NCBI RefSeq assembly: GCF_965223285.1
Contig: NZ_OZ244997.1
Span: 2,914,001-2,978,000, forward strand
Length of the DNA: 64,000 nucleotides
Direction of reading: 5' to 3'
From: Leptofilum sp965223285
Lineage (GTDB): Bacteria; Chloroflexota; Anaerolineae; Promineifilales; Promineifilaceae
Below, in pieces: positions 1-8,210 of the stretch (the first letter of the stretch is position 1; each line of letters opens with the position of its first letter). Position numbers and translations under genes: made by a program. The notes under the pieces were generated by a model. The model ran no database searches, was not told the DNA's origin, and worked only from the letters and a program-made list of their open reading frames with translations.

Positions 1-968
1 ACTTTGTTTTCTAATTGCGCCAGTTTTTTCTTGACTCTCCTTGCAGGGACAATATCATCATCTGCCGATGTTGGCCCACGAACCTGCCCGAAAAGAAAAA
101 CTACGCCATTGTATACTTGAACAAAGTGGCGAATAGCAGCGGCAACGGCTGTTTCGTATCTTGCTTGTTGGCGAAATAATTTATTTTGCGCTTCCCAATT
201 GATTAAGGTAACGCCCAACCAAGACTGACGCTTCTCATGAATGTTTGCATCAGGCAAGAACGTTTGCCCGTCTTTAGGAGGTACGCTTGGAAATAAAAAA
301 GCCATGTCTGGCACGATAGTACAATTTTCGGCCCATACTTTCATCTTCTCTAGTTCCAGTTTGGAAATAGCATCCCGAACAAAACAAAGGCGCATACCTC
401 TTAGCACAAACGCTGTCAATTTCCGCTCCCAACCGTGTGATAACGGGCCTACTGTCTGTGGCATCATATAAACTGGTTTCCCCAACAACATAGCGTATTT
501 TATTGTAAATAGCGTTACGAGGAGTGTAATCCCGTAACCGCTACTATAAAGGAAGTTCCCAGCAGAACTGACAACCAAATCAGCTTCGAGATAGGCGTGC
601 ACCAACTCCCGACGAGCAGGGCTCATCCAATCCAGTTTGGGAACGCCAAATAATCGGTAAAAAACGACCGTTAATAAGCATAAACTTAGTAACCAAGGAA
701 TTTTTAGCACACCCCAGGAGAACTGGCTCTTGTTTTTAGGCTTCAGCCAACTCATAAATGAGCCAACTGCTTTTTCTTGCCCATCATGGCTTGCCGGATC
801 ATTCATGGCCAAAATTATTTGGGGGTGAACAAAAGATTGCTTTAATTGGGATATTGTTACCCGTGTCAGTACATCATCCCCAGCATTATAGGAGGAGTGC
901 AGATTGATGATTAATATCTTGATTCCGCTACTTTGCTTGCGGCCAGCTTTGGATTTTCCCTTTGCCAT
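1..968 (-). CDS. Polysaccharide pyruvyl transferase family protein (3' end outside window)
   Basis: The frame is open from an ATG at 968 to the window edge, so the C-terminus is missing. After a basic leader the product starts a Rossmann-like fold (ILIINLHSSYNAGDD) and carries the family signatures MMPQTVGPLSH and CFVRDAISK. WcaK/CsaB-type pyruvyl transferases add ketal pyruvate to surface glycans. The gene overlaps the upstream flippase gene by 58 bp, pointing to translational coupling in a polysaccharide operon. The start is uncertain because the conserved fold begins about 15 codons after the ATG. The family assignment is fairly firm; the sugar acceptor is unknown. Confidence 0.75.
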   Translation of the reverse strand, partial: MAKGKSKAGRKQSSGIKILIINLHSSYNAGDDVLTRVTISQLKQSFVHPQIILAMNDPASHDGQEKAVGSFMSWLKPKNKSQFSWGVLKIPWLLSLCLLTVVFYRLFGVPKLDWMSPARRELVHAYLEADLVVSSAGNFLYSSGYGITLLVTLFTIKYAMLLGKPVYMMPQTVGPLSHGWERKLTAFVLRGMRLCFVRDAISKLELEKMKVWAENCTIVPDMAFLFPSVPPKDGQTFLPDANIHEKRQSWLGVTLINWEAQNKLFRQQARYETAVAAAIRHFVQVYNGVVFLFGQVRGPTSADDDIVPARRVKKKLAQLENK

Positions 969-2197
969 TTTAATAAATACACCAAATATCCTAATGTTAA
1001 AACGGATTCGCTAATTATATAGATAAAAGCTACCCCAGTAAGGCCAAATGATTGAATGAAAATGAGATTGAGACAAACATTGAGTACAGCACTCACTAAT
1101 TGCACAATCACTCGCTTACTTTGCCAACCAACGGCCGTAATGACTGACGCCAAAGCGAAGCTAACGCTTTTGAATAGCAAAATTACGCTCAAAATTACCA
1201 AAATGTCACCAGATTCAGCAAATTCCGCTCCGTAAATAAACAAAACAAGAGGTCGTGCTAAAAGCATCATCCCGACACTTAGCAGAATACCTAGGAATGC
1301 ACTTAAGAATATTAATTGGAACGTTCGTCTGGGAATGGAAATTGGGTTCTTGGCATACGCCCTACTCATCCAGGGGAGGGCAACCTCATAAATTGCCTGT
1401 GGAATTAAAAACAGGGTTGTCATCAGCGTTACGGCCGGTCCATATAGTCCTGCGGCCGTCTTGCCCAGGTAAATAACAATGATTGTTATATCAGCCCGTT
1501 CATAAATAACGGATAAGCCATAAGAAGCTGCAAAAGGTCGGGTATCACGCAAAACAAGTGCCATCTCTGCATAATTTAACCGAATTCCAATAAGATAGTA
1601 CACAAGGAATATTGAAAAAAACATACCTATGAACGATGTCACTAACCGAGCAACAAAATAAACCTGCACAGAGTCAATATTTAAGCGTACAAAAAGAATT
1701 GTAATTAAAAGGAGCAAAAACTGAGGGGCAGCCACTAATCCTGCAGTTATTCGGTTTCGCATGGAGGACTTAAATGCACTCCTAGCCAAATTAGCCAACT
1801 CTTCAAGCCAAATAATGAATGCGGCTAAAATCACAAGGTCCTTAGGAAAAATTGTTTGTTTTAAGTACGGTGCAACGAGGATGAATCCGATAACCCATAC
1901 CCCACCTAAGCTGACCTTTATCCCCAAACAGGCCCCACAGGCAACGGATAACGGCCGTTTATCAATACGGCCGTTTCGCAAAAGCCAATTATCCAAGCCC
2001 AACGAAAACAACACAGACCACAACTTGACTAAAGAAATGCTGGAAAGATATAAACCAAAATTATCAGGACCAAGCTGGCGAGCCATCAAAAAGAAAATCA
2101 ATGCTGAAAATACTCGAGCAACGGCCGTTCCTGAAAAAAGCGTCGCCGCATTAACAACTAAGGGGTGCATCATCATTTGTCTAAAAAAGGGAGTCAT
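911..2197 (-). CDS. Oligosaccharide flippase (Wzx/MATE-type membrane protein)
   Basis: A 428-residue polytopic protein with about 12 hydrophobic segments and an N-terminal NAATLFSGTAVARVFSALIF stretch typical of the polysaccharide transport branch of the MOP superfamily. Such proteins flip lipid-linked oligosaccharide units across the plasma membrane. It lies between a glycosyltransferase gene (15 bp gap upstream) and the pyruvyl transferase gene (overlap), all on the minus strand, so a glycan export operon is likely. Length is slightly short of the usual 450-500 but no segment is evidently missing. The substrate cannot be told from sequence. Confidence 0.85.
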   Translation of the reverse strand: MTPFFRQMMMHPLVVNAATLFSGTAVARVFSALIFFLMARQLGPDNFGLYLSSISLVKLWSVLFSLGLDNWLLRNGRIDKRPLSVACGACLGIKVSLGGVWVIGFILVAPYLKQTIFPKDLVILAAFIIWLEELANLARSAFKSSMRNRITAGLVAAPQFLLLLITILFVRLNIDSVQVYFVARLVTSFIGMFFSIFLVYYLIGIRLNYAEMALVLRDTRPFAASYGLSVIYERADITIIVIYLGKTAAGLYGPAVTLMTTLFLIPQAIYEVALPWMSRAYAKNPISIPRRTFQLIFLSAFLGILLSVGMMLLARPLVLFIYGAEFAESGDILVILSVILLFKSVSFALASVITAVGWQSKRVIVQLVSAVLNVCLNLIFIQSFGLTGVAFIYIISESVLTLGYLVYLLKWQRENPKLAASKVAESRY

Positions 2198-2212
2198 CAG
2201 ATAGACATTAGC

Positions 2213-3451
2213 TCACTTGCTGAGCGGAGTAGAGATTTGGTTAATAAGCAAATCAACGCGACAGTCCCACCAATTCTTTTCTCTTTGGATTAAAGCTGCT
2301 TTTTTCATTGCAGAGGCCAACTCTGGTTGCTCTAAAATTTGTAGCATCCCCTCCGCTAGCTGAGCTGCATCATCAGGGGGTACAGCCAAGCCCGCTTCTT
2401 GTATTATTTTCTTACGATCCCCAATATCGGCCGTTACACAGGGAACACCGGCGGCAATACTTTCTAACAATTTTAGAGAAAGACTCGACTCCGCAGGTAC
2501 TGATTGACGACGAGGATCAACTGAAAGCTCACCCAGACGATAATAATTAGCCACCTCACTCATAGGCACTCTGCCAACGAACCTTATATTTTCAAGCAAA
2601 TTCATGCTTTCTGCCAACTGCTTCAATTCCACAAAATCCTCTCCAGAACCAACCATTATGAGTAAAACCGATGAGTTCTGTTGAAGAACAATGGAAAAAG
2701 CTTCAAAAAGCAAATCGACAGCATGACTGACCAAGCTCATGCTCCCAACATAAACAATAACACGATGAAATTCTTGAATATTCCACTTCTTCCTTAATTC
2801 TGCCAACTTGGTTGACAGAATCTCAGCACGATCCTCAGAGAATAGCTCTTTTTCCACGCCATTGGGCAACACAGCAATTCTCTCAATCGGATATCCAAGC
2901 TCTTGGTATCTTGTAGCAATAAATGAATTGCCGACGGTCATGCCTGAAGCAAATTTTGGCATCCAGTTTTCAAACCAAGCAACCACTTTTTGCTGCCATT
3001 TACTCGAAAAACGGTTATTAATCGCTTCAAAGTCATCGCTATCTAAATAAATTGGTTTATTCAGAATTGCACGCAACAACCAAGCTGCAAAACCATTCAT
3101 TGGCTGCGTTTTACAAACCAAATAGGCATCAGTGGGAATCCAAAGAGCTGTCCAAAAGAGCCTAGCAGTGGCCCAAAGGGTTATGAATGCTAATTTTGGA
3201 GGAGAAAAATAGGTCTTTGTATTCCCAGTTTTCTTTACGTGCATTTGGGCTACATAGCGTATTTCAACTCTATCCACAGTAAAGGTGCGTTTCTCCAACT
3301 GTTCAAAATTATGGTGCAAAGCAAGCATTACAACCGAATAGCCACGCTTTGTCAAAGCCTTTGCTAGCGGCAAATATCGACCACCTCCACCAGGGCTTTC
3401 TAGACTTTGCGTTAATAAGAACGTAATTCTCAAATGAGCCTCTCTACACAT
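2213..3451 (-). CDS. Glycosyltransferase family 4 protein
   Basis: A 412-residue GT-B enzyme. The N-terminal domain starts RITFLLTQSLESPGGGGRY, with the glycine-rich nucleotide-sugar loop. The C-terminal GT1 domain has IVYVGSMS, RFVGRVPMSEVANYY and a KLLESIAAGVPCVTADIGD segment holding the family glutamate. It probably adds a sugar to a lipid-linked glycan exported by the neighbouring flippase. The ATG at 3451 gives six extra residues; a TTG at 3433 preceded by GAGAGG would start exactly at the conserved fold and may be the true start. The insertion sequence lies just upstream and may separate the operon from its promoter. Confidence 0.87.
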   Translation of the reverse strand: MCREAHLRITFLLTQSLESPGGGGRYLPLAKALTKRGYSVVMLALHHNFEQLEKRTFTVDRVEIRYVAQMHVKKTGNTKTYFSPPKLAFITLWATARLFWTALWIPTDAYLVCKTQPMNGFAAWLLRAILNKPIYLDSDDFEAINNRFSSKWQQKVVAWFENWMPKFASGMTVGNSFIATRYQELGYPIERIAVLPNGVEKELFSEDRAEILSTKLAELRKKWNIQEFHRVIVYVGSMSLVSHAVDLLFEAFSIVLQQNSSVLLIMVGSGEDFVELKQLAESMNLLENIRFVGRVPMSEVANYYRLGELSVDPRRQSVPAESSLSLKLLESIAAGVPCVTADIGDRKKIIQEAGLAVPPDDAAQLAEGMLQILEQPELASAMKKAALIQREKNWWDCRVDLLINQISTPLSK

Positions 3452-3483
3452 TGCCTTATAGTGGAATACCCTTCCACTGTACT

Positions 3484-3489
3484 TAATTA
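3484..3489. repeat. Putative target-site duplication, left copy
   Basis: TAATTA directly abuts the left end of the IS982-type element. The same six bases follow the right end at 4401-4406. The hexamer is palindromic, so it could also be part of the terminal repeat. Confidence 0.55.
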
Positions 3490-4400
3490 ACCATTGGTGC
3501 TAGTTCGCCCCAATAAAGACTTCTCCTTAAGCTAATCAGTACAACCCTGATTGAAAGCTAAAGGAGAAGTACAAAATGATAGACGAAATTCTGCTGTCTG
3601 ACGAAGATTTTACGATATGTTTGTTTTGCATCGTTGACGATAAGATGTGTAATATTCCTAAACATAGCCAAGCCAATCTTTATCCGAGTGAGATGGTTAC
3701 CCTTGCTTTGTTGTTTGCTTTGAAAGGGAGCGGCAATCGCTCATTTTACCGTTGGCTTGTCAAAAACCTGCGTCATCTGTTCCCCAATTTGCCTGAACGT
3801 ACCCGCTTGTTTCGCTTGTTTAATGTCCATCAACAGTGGATTGACCTTTTCATGGCAGACCCGACGCTGATCGGTGTGATTGACGGTTTTGGCATTGAAT
3901 TGATTCATCCCCGTCGAGAAGGACGCAGTGAAAAGCAGATTGGCAAGAAAGGTTTGTCAAACAAACGCTGGATTGTTGGTGGCAAATTGTGTCTGCTTCT
4001 CAACAATATCGGTCTGGTTGTTGGCTGGGATGTGGATACTGCTAATGTCTACGAAGGCACAGCCTTTCAACACCTTGTTGATGAGGTGGCTGAACAGATG
4101 CTTGTCTTTTCTGATACTGGCTTTGCTAAAGAGGGCTGGAATCCGCCCAATTTGAAGCCGTGTCCCAGAGGAACCTGGAATGACCGCATGATAATTGAAT
4201 CGGTTTTGTCGATGTTGACCCGAGTTTGTCACTTCAAACAAGTTGGTCATCGCGTTTGGTCTTATTTCAAGAGCCGTGTCGGCTGGACAATGGCTCTTTT
4301 CAATATCCTGGTGCAGTGGAACGGGATTGAACCGGATGAAACAGGCTTTGTTCATCTTTCAATCGCCAATTTCAGCCTGTGATTTACTAGCACCAATGGT
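3490..4400 (+). mobile_element. IS982-type insertion sequence
   Basis: A 911-bp unit bounded by perfect inverted ends ACCATTGGTGCTAGT (3490-3504 and complement at 4386-4400), with TAATTA on both outer sides. The ends begin with AC, as in the IS982 family. It encodes one DDE transposase. Ends and gene are intact, so recent insertion or continuing mobility is likely. It contains no ACGGCCGT palindrome, unlike the host sequence. It sits between the polysaccharide operon and the sulfate activation genes. Confidence 0.85.
3576..4382 (+). CDS. IS982-type DDE transposase
   Basis: A 268-residue transposase in a single frame. A helical N-terminal part (SEMVTLALLFALKGSGNRSFYRWL) precedes the catalytic domain with VIDGFGIEL (first Asp), VFSDTGFAKEG (second Asp) and NDRMIIESVLSML (Glu), the spacing expected of the IS982/DDE_Tnp_1_3 group. 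It is preceded by AAAGGAGAAGTACAAA at a good ribosome-binding distance. It is slightly shorter than typical IS982 transposases (about 290-300), but begins and ends cleanly within the inverted repeats. Codon usage is more A+T-rich than in neighbours. Confidence 0.85.
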   Translation: MIDEILLSDEDFTICLFCIVDDKMCNIPKHSQANLYPSEMVTLALLFALKGSGNRSFYRWLVKNLRHLFPNLPERTRLFRLFNVHQQWIDLFMADPTLIGVIDGFGIELIHPRREGRSEKQIGKKGLSNKRWIVGGKLCLLLNNIGLVVGWDVDTANVYEGTAFQHLVDEVAEQMLVFSDTGFAKEGWNPPNLKPCPRGTWNDRMIIESVLSMLTRVCHFKQVGHRVWSYFKSRVGWTMALFNILVQWNGIEPDETGFVHLSIANFSL

Positions 4401-4406
4401 TAATTA
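4401..4406. repeat. Putative target-site duplication, right copy
   Basis: TAATTA after the right inverted end of the insertion sequence, matching 3484-3489. Confidence 0.55.
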
Positions 4407-4671
4407 CTCAAAATTCTTGGCCAAAGCTCGTTATTTTGGAGGAAAATATGGAAAAAGCAAAAGTAATAATTTGTCTGAAAAATGTGATAGAATCTCGCCC
4501 TGTTGTAAATTGACCAACATGATTGAGAATTAAAATCCTTAACACAGTCCGTAAGAAACGATTTCTAGACTAGGACGGAGTTCGCATTCATTCTACATAT
4601 CACTCTTGCTACAATTGTTTGCGGACGATTCATTTATTTACAAGCATAGAAGCAACTTTCAACAACCAGAA
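4407..4671. other. Non-coding stretch between the IS and the sulfate genes
   Basis: A+T-rich sequence with no credible gene. Short frames here lack ribosome sites and family features. It probably contains the promoter of the downstream sulfate genes, but no clear -35/-10 pair stands out. It may also hold the former upstream region of the polysaccharide operon, displaced by the insertion. Confidence 0.4.
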
Positions 4672-4730
4672 AGCAGCCCGGAGCAAAGCGCATTTTTAAA
4701 GATGCAAAAGGCTCAGGGCCGCTTTTTTTA
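4672..4730 (+). terminator. Hairpin plus T-run in front of the sulfate adenylyltransferase gene
   Basis: AGCAGCCCGGAGC (4672-4684) pairs, with two mismatches, with GGCTCAGGGCCGCT (4710-4723). Inside the loop GCAT/ATGC can pair as a second hairpin. Seven T follow, ending four bases before the first possible start codon. It has the form of an intrinsic terminator and could act as an attenuator. No known riboswitch class is recognised. Confidence 0.55.
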
Positions 4731-4733
4731 TGA

Positions 4734-6503
4734 ATGCTGCTTCCATTAAATTATTCAAAGGGGCATGTACCATTGTTAGCAACTAAAGAAAATACTTCAC
4801 TAATTCCACCTTATGGTGGTGAACTTGTTAACCTTTTTGTTCCGGCAGAAATGCGGGAAGAAAGAATTTCCTACGCCAGCCAGCTTCCTTCCATTCGTCT
4901 TTCAGATCGATCTGTTTGTGATTTTGAGTTATTGGCCGTTGGTGCCTTCTCACCGCTGGATCGGTTTATGGGGCAGGAAGATTACCAGAGCGTGCTAGAC
5001 AATATGCGGCTGGCCAATGGGTATGTCTTCCCGATGCCAATTCCACTGCCGATTGATGATGAGGTAAAAGTGAGCGTTGGCCAGGAAGTTGCTTTGCGCG
5101 ACCCACAGAACGAACTGTTGGCAATCATGACTGTGGAAGAGGTTTATGAATGGGATTTGGAAGAAACGGCCGTAAAAGCGTTCGGTTCTACAGATTTGCG
5201 GCATCCCATCGTGGCCGAAATGCACCGCTGGGGTAAACGAAACATCTCCGGCCCCATGCAAGTGTTGAGCCTGCCCACCCATTACGACTTCAAAGATATT
5301 CGCATGACGCCAGCCCAAACGCGTGCTGTTCTGGAAACCTTTGGCCACCAAAACGTGGTGGCCTTCCAAACCCGTAACCCCATGCACCGCGTCCATGAAG
5401 AGCTAACCAAAAGGGCTATTGCAGAAAAAGATGGTGTTTTGCTGCTGCACCCTGTTGTGGGCATGACCAAGCCTGGTGACGTAGATTACTTCACCCGCGT
5501 TCGCACCTATAGAGCATTGTCCAAAAACTTTTACGATTCGGATCGTATTCTGCTTTCATTACTGCCGCTGGCAATGCGGATGGGTGGCCCGCGTGAGGCA
5601 TTGTGGCACGCCATTATTCGTCGCAATTATGGTGCGAACCACCTTATTGTGGGGCGTGACCATGCTGGCCCCGGTAAAGATTCGCAGGGCAACCCGTTCT
5701 ATGGCCCGTATGACGCGCAAGATTTGGTCGAGAGCTTCAGCGAAGAAATTGGTGTGACCGTTGTGCCCTTCCGCATGCTGGTTTACCTGCCGGAAGAAGA
5801 ACGGTATGAAGAAATCACCAAAGTCACTGATGATATGAAGACGGCCAACATCTCTGGTACGCAGGTGCGTGAGGAGTATTTGCACAAGGGCCAACTGCTA
5901 CCGCAATGGTTCACCCGCCCGCCCGTGGCTGAGATTTTGTCAGAAACGTACCCGCCACGGCACCGCCAGGGTGTTTGCATTTGGTTGACCGGTTTGCACA
6001 ATGCAGGCAAATCTACGACGGCCAATGTACTCACGACTTTGCTCCAGGAATACGGCCGTAACGTCACTTTACTCGACGGCGATGTTGTCCGTACCCACTT
6101 CTCTGAAGGCTTAGGCTACAGCAAAGAAGACCGTGATGACCATGTGCGCCGCATGGGCTACGTGGCATCCGAGATCGTACGGCATGGCGGGTTAGCCGTG
6201 TGTGCGGCCGTTTCCCCCTACCGCGCCACCCGCAACGACGTGCGCAGCATGATGGAAAACGATCATTACATCGAGATTTTTGTGGACACACCCCTGAACG
6301 TTTGCGAAAGTCGTGATACCAAGGGGATGTATGCTCAAGCTCGGAACGGCATGATTAAAGGGTTTACCGGCATCGACGATCCATATGAGGCGCCACGTCA
6401 CCCAGAACTGCGTATTGATACGGTTGACAGCAGTGCAGAAGAAAATGCCCACAAAATTGTGGCCTTCCTGCTAGATAAGGGTTTCTTACGTCCCCATCAC
6501 TAA
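4734..6503 (+). CDS. sat: Bifunctional ATP sulfurylase / APS kinase
   Basis: A 589-residue fusion. Residues ~1-395 are ATP sulfurylase (IPPYGGELVNL, the ATP-binding QTRNPMHRVHEEL, GRDHAGPGKDSQG). Residues ~410-589 are APS kinase, with the P-loop GLHNAGKST, LDGDVVRTHF and a SPYRATRNDVR segment. The enzyme turns sulfate and ATP into APS and then PAPS. The P-loop is intact although HN replaces the usual SG. The ATG at 4734 directly follows a terminator-like T-run; a TTG at 4773 with AAAGGGG nine bases upstream is an attractive alternative start. A free-standing APS kinase gene follows, and the adjacent glycan genes hint at PAPS use in sulfation. Confidence 0.93.
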   Translation: MLLPLNYSKGHVPLLATKENTSLIPPYGGELVNLFVPAEMREERISYASQLPSIRLSDRSVCDFELLAVGAFSPLDRFMGQEDYQSVLDNMRLANGYVFPMPIPLPIDDEVKVSVGQEVALRDPQNELLAIMTVEEVYEWDLEETAVKAFGSTDLRHPIVAEMHRWGKRNISGPMQVLSLPTHYDFKDIRMTPAQTRAVLETFGHQNVVAFQTRNPMHRVHEELTKRAIAEKDGVLLLHPVVGMTKPGDVDYFTRVRTYRALSKNFYDSDRILLSLLPLAMRMGGPREALWHAIIRRNYGANHLIVGRDHAGPGKDSQGNPFYGPYDAQDLVESFSEEIGVTVVPFRMLVYLPEEERYEEITKVTDDMKTANISGTQVREEYLHKGQLLPQWFTRPPVAEILSETYPPRHRQGVCIWLTGLHNAGKSTTANVLTTLLQEYGRNVTLLDGDVVRTHFSEGLGYSKEDRDDHVRRMGYVASEIVRHGGLAVCAAVSPYRATRNDVRSMMENDHYIEIFVDTPLNVCESRDTKGMYAQARNGMIKGFTGIDDPYEAPRHPELRIDTVDSSAEENAHKIVAFLLDKGFLRPHH

Positions 6504-6583
6504 AAACGACAATCAGTAATTGGCCGAATTGCATAATTACCCAATTACTCAATAACAAATGAACTATCAAAAGAGGATTAAAC

Positions 6584-7132
6584 ATGAGTGAACAACAAGG
6601 ATTTGTACTATGGATGACTGGCCTGTCTGGTGCTGGCAAAACCACGATCGCTTTGGAACTATTGGACCAACTGGCTGACCGTAACCTGCGTCTGGAACGC
6701 TTAGACGGCGACGTTGTGCGCGAAAGCCTGACCCGTGATTTGGGTTTTTCCAAAGAAGACCGCACCAAAAACATCGAGCGCGTCACCTTTGTGGCCAAAC
6801 TGCTCTCCCGTAACGGCGTTGGCTGCATCTGCTCCTTCATCTCCCCCTACCAATCCATCCGTGACGACGTACGGGCCAAAACCACTAACTTCCTGGAAGT
6901 ATTTGTAGATGCTCCGCTGGACGTGGTCATCGACCGTGACGTGAAAGGGATGTACAAAAAAGCATTGGCTGGCGAAATTAAAAATTTCACCGGCATTTCC
7001 GATCCGTTTGAAGCACCAGAAAATCCGGACATCCACGTTCGCACCGATAAGCAAACCGTTGAAGAAAGTGCCGCTTTTATCATCGGCGAATTGGAAAAAC
7101 TCGGCCTAATTCCGGTCGCTGAACCAGCGTAA
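6584..7132 (+). CDS. cysC: Adenylyl-sulfate kinase (second copy)
   Basis: A 182-residue stand-alone APS kinase. The canonical P-loop GLSGAGKTT is at residues ~13-21, followed by LDGDVVRESL, DLGFSKEDR, the FISPYQSIRDDVR loop and DVKGMYKKALAGEIKNFTGI, all family hallmarks. It phosphorylates APS to PAPS. It starts 80 bp after the sat fusion, with AAGAGGA ahead of the ATG, and is likely co-transcribed. It resembles the C-terminal half of the fusion in order and motifs but is clearly diverged, so this is not a fresh duplication. Confidence 0.94.
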   Translation: MSEQQGFVLWMTGLSGAGKTTIALELLDQLADRNLRLERLDGDVVRESLTRDLGFSKEDRTKNIERVTFVAKLLSRNGVGCICSFISPYQSIRDDVRAKTTNFLEVFVDAPLDVVIDRDVKGMYKKALAGEIKNFTGISDPFEAPENPDIHVRTDKQTVEESAAFIIGELEKLGLIPVAEPA

Positions 7133-7167
7133 ACAACGCATATTCCATTCTTTTCTTTACGATTTAC

Positions 7168-7212
7168 GAGATTGGAGAGTGGGGATTAAAAAATCTCCAA
7201 TCTCCAATCTCT
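7168..7212. repeat. Spacer hairpin repeat, AATCTCC type
   Basis: GAGATTGGAGA is followed about 20 bases later by two tandem AATCTCC-type units (ATCTCCAATCTCC) on the same strand, forming an inverted repeat ending in CTTTTTTT. It can serve as a terminator for cysC. Related copies lie at 11664-11717 and inside a glycosyltransferase gene at 10290-10328. Confidence 0.75.
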
Positions 7213-7253
7213 TTTTTTGCCGATTTATCAGCCACCGTTTATGCTTCTACCTT

Positions 7254-8102
7254 ATGAATATTCAAGAAGCGTTGGCATACGGCCGTTCTCAACTCACCCC
7301 CACCTCTCCCACACCTCAACTGGACGCTCGCCTTCTGCTGGAACATTTGCTCAATGTGTCACACAGCTACCTGATCATTCATCACGATCAACCACTCACC
7401 GTCAAACAAGAAGATAACTTTCGCCAGTTGGTAACCCGTGCCTCCCAGGCGGAACCTATACCATACATCATTGGCCACGCACCCTTCTTCGACTTTGAAC
7501 TACGCGTGGCTCCAAGCGTGCTCATTCCCAGGCCGGAAACGGAGCAGCTTGTTGAATTGGCCGTTAATTGGGCAAAGGCACATGAGGCAGGCAGGCCGCT
7601 AACGGCCGTAGACGTGGGCACAGGCAGCGGCTGTATCGCCATTGCGCTGGCCCGGTTTTTGCCAGATGTGCAGGTAACGGCCGTAGACATCTCCCTAGAA
7701 GCATTAGCCATTGCCCAGCAAAACGGGGAGCAGCTAGCATCCAACCGTATTCAGTTTTGCCAAAGCAATTTACTGCAAGCGGTTCGCCAGCCAATAGACT
7801 TAATCGTGGCCAACCTGCCCTACGTCACCAGCGGCGAGTGGCAGTCGTTGGCTGATGGGGTAAAATTGCACGAGCCAGCACTGGCTCTGGATGGCGGTGT
7901 GGATGGCCTGGAATTAATCAGGCAACTGTTGCAGCAAGCAACGACCAAACTCCGCCCCGACGGTGCTATTTTTTTGGAAATTGGCTGGCAGCAAGGAGAA
8001 AAAGCCCAACAGGTTGCCCAAGCGCATTTTCCAGATGCGGAGATTACTATTTTGCCCGATTTTGCCGGGCATGACCGATTTGTGAAGATTGTAAACCATT
8101 AA
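7254..8102 (+). CDS. prmC: Peptide chain release factor N5-glutamine methyltransferase
   Basis: A PrmC/HemK methyltransferase that methylates the GGQ glutamine of release factors. The N-terminal helical domain (MNIQEALAYGRSQL, DARLLLEHLL) is followed by a SAM-binding core with FFDFELRVAPSVLIPRPETEQLVE and VDVGTGSGCIAIALA. The catalytic motif reads NLPY instead of the usual NPPY. The ATG at 7254 fits the family start; an upstream in-frame extension to 7179 runs through repeat sequence and is rejected. It precedes tsaC, a common functional pairing in translation gene sets. Confidence 0.92.
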   Translation: MNIQEALAYGRSQLTPTSPTPQLDARLLLEHLLNVSHSYLIIHHDQPLTVKQEDNFRQLVTRASQAEPIPYIIGHAPFFDFELRVAPSVLIPRPETEQLVELAVNWAKAHEAGRPLTAVDVGTGSGCIAIALARFLPDVQVTAVDISLEALAIAQQNGEQLASNRIQFCQSNLLQAVRQPIDLIVANLPYVTSGEWQSLADGVKLHEPALALDGGVDGLELIRQLLQQATTKLRPDGAIFLEIGWQQGEKAQQVAQAHFPDAEITILPDFAGHDRFVKIVNH

Positions 8103-8118
8103 GAATCTATCGGAAAAG

Positions 8119-8186
8119 GCCACAGAGGAATAGGAGAAATCTGAGAAATGAACCTTTGCCTCTAAGCTCTCTGTGAACTCTGTGGC
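8119..8186. repeat. Spacer hairpin repeat, CCACAGAG type
   Basis: GCCACAGAG (8119-8127) and its exact complement CTCTGTGGC (8178-8186) frame a segment that also contains CTCTGTG. Sister copies with the same layout are at 30866-30922 and 39034-39097. Confidence 0.75.
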
Positions 8187-8210
8187 TAAGATTTGGACAA
8201 GTATTAAGGT

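Noticed and set aside
4672..4730. SAM riboswitch before the sulfate genes
   Set aside because: The hairpin has none of the conserved core or kink-turn features of known SAM riboswitches.
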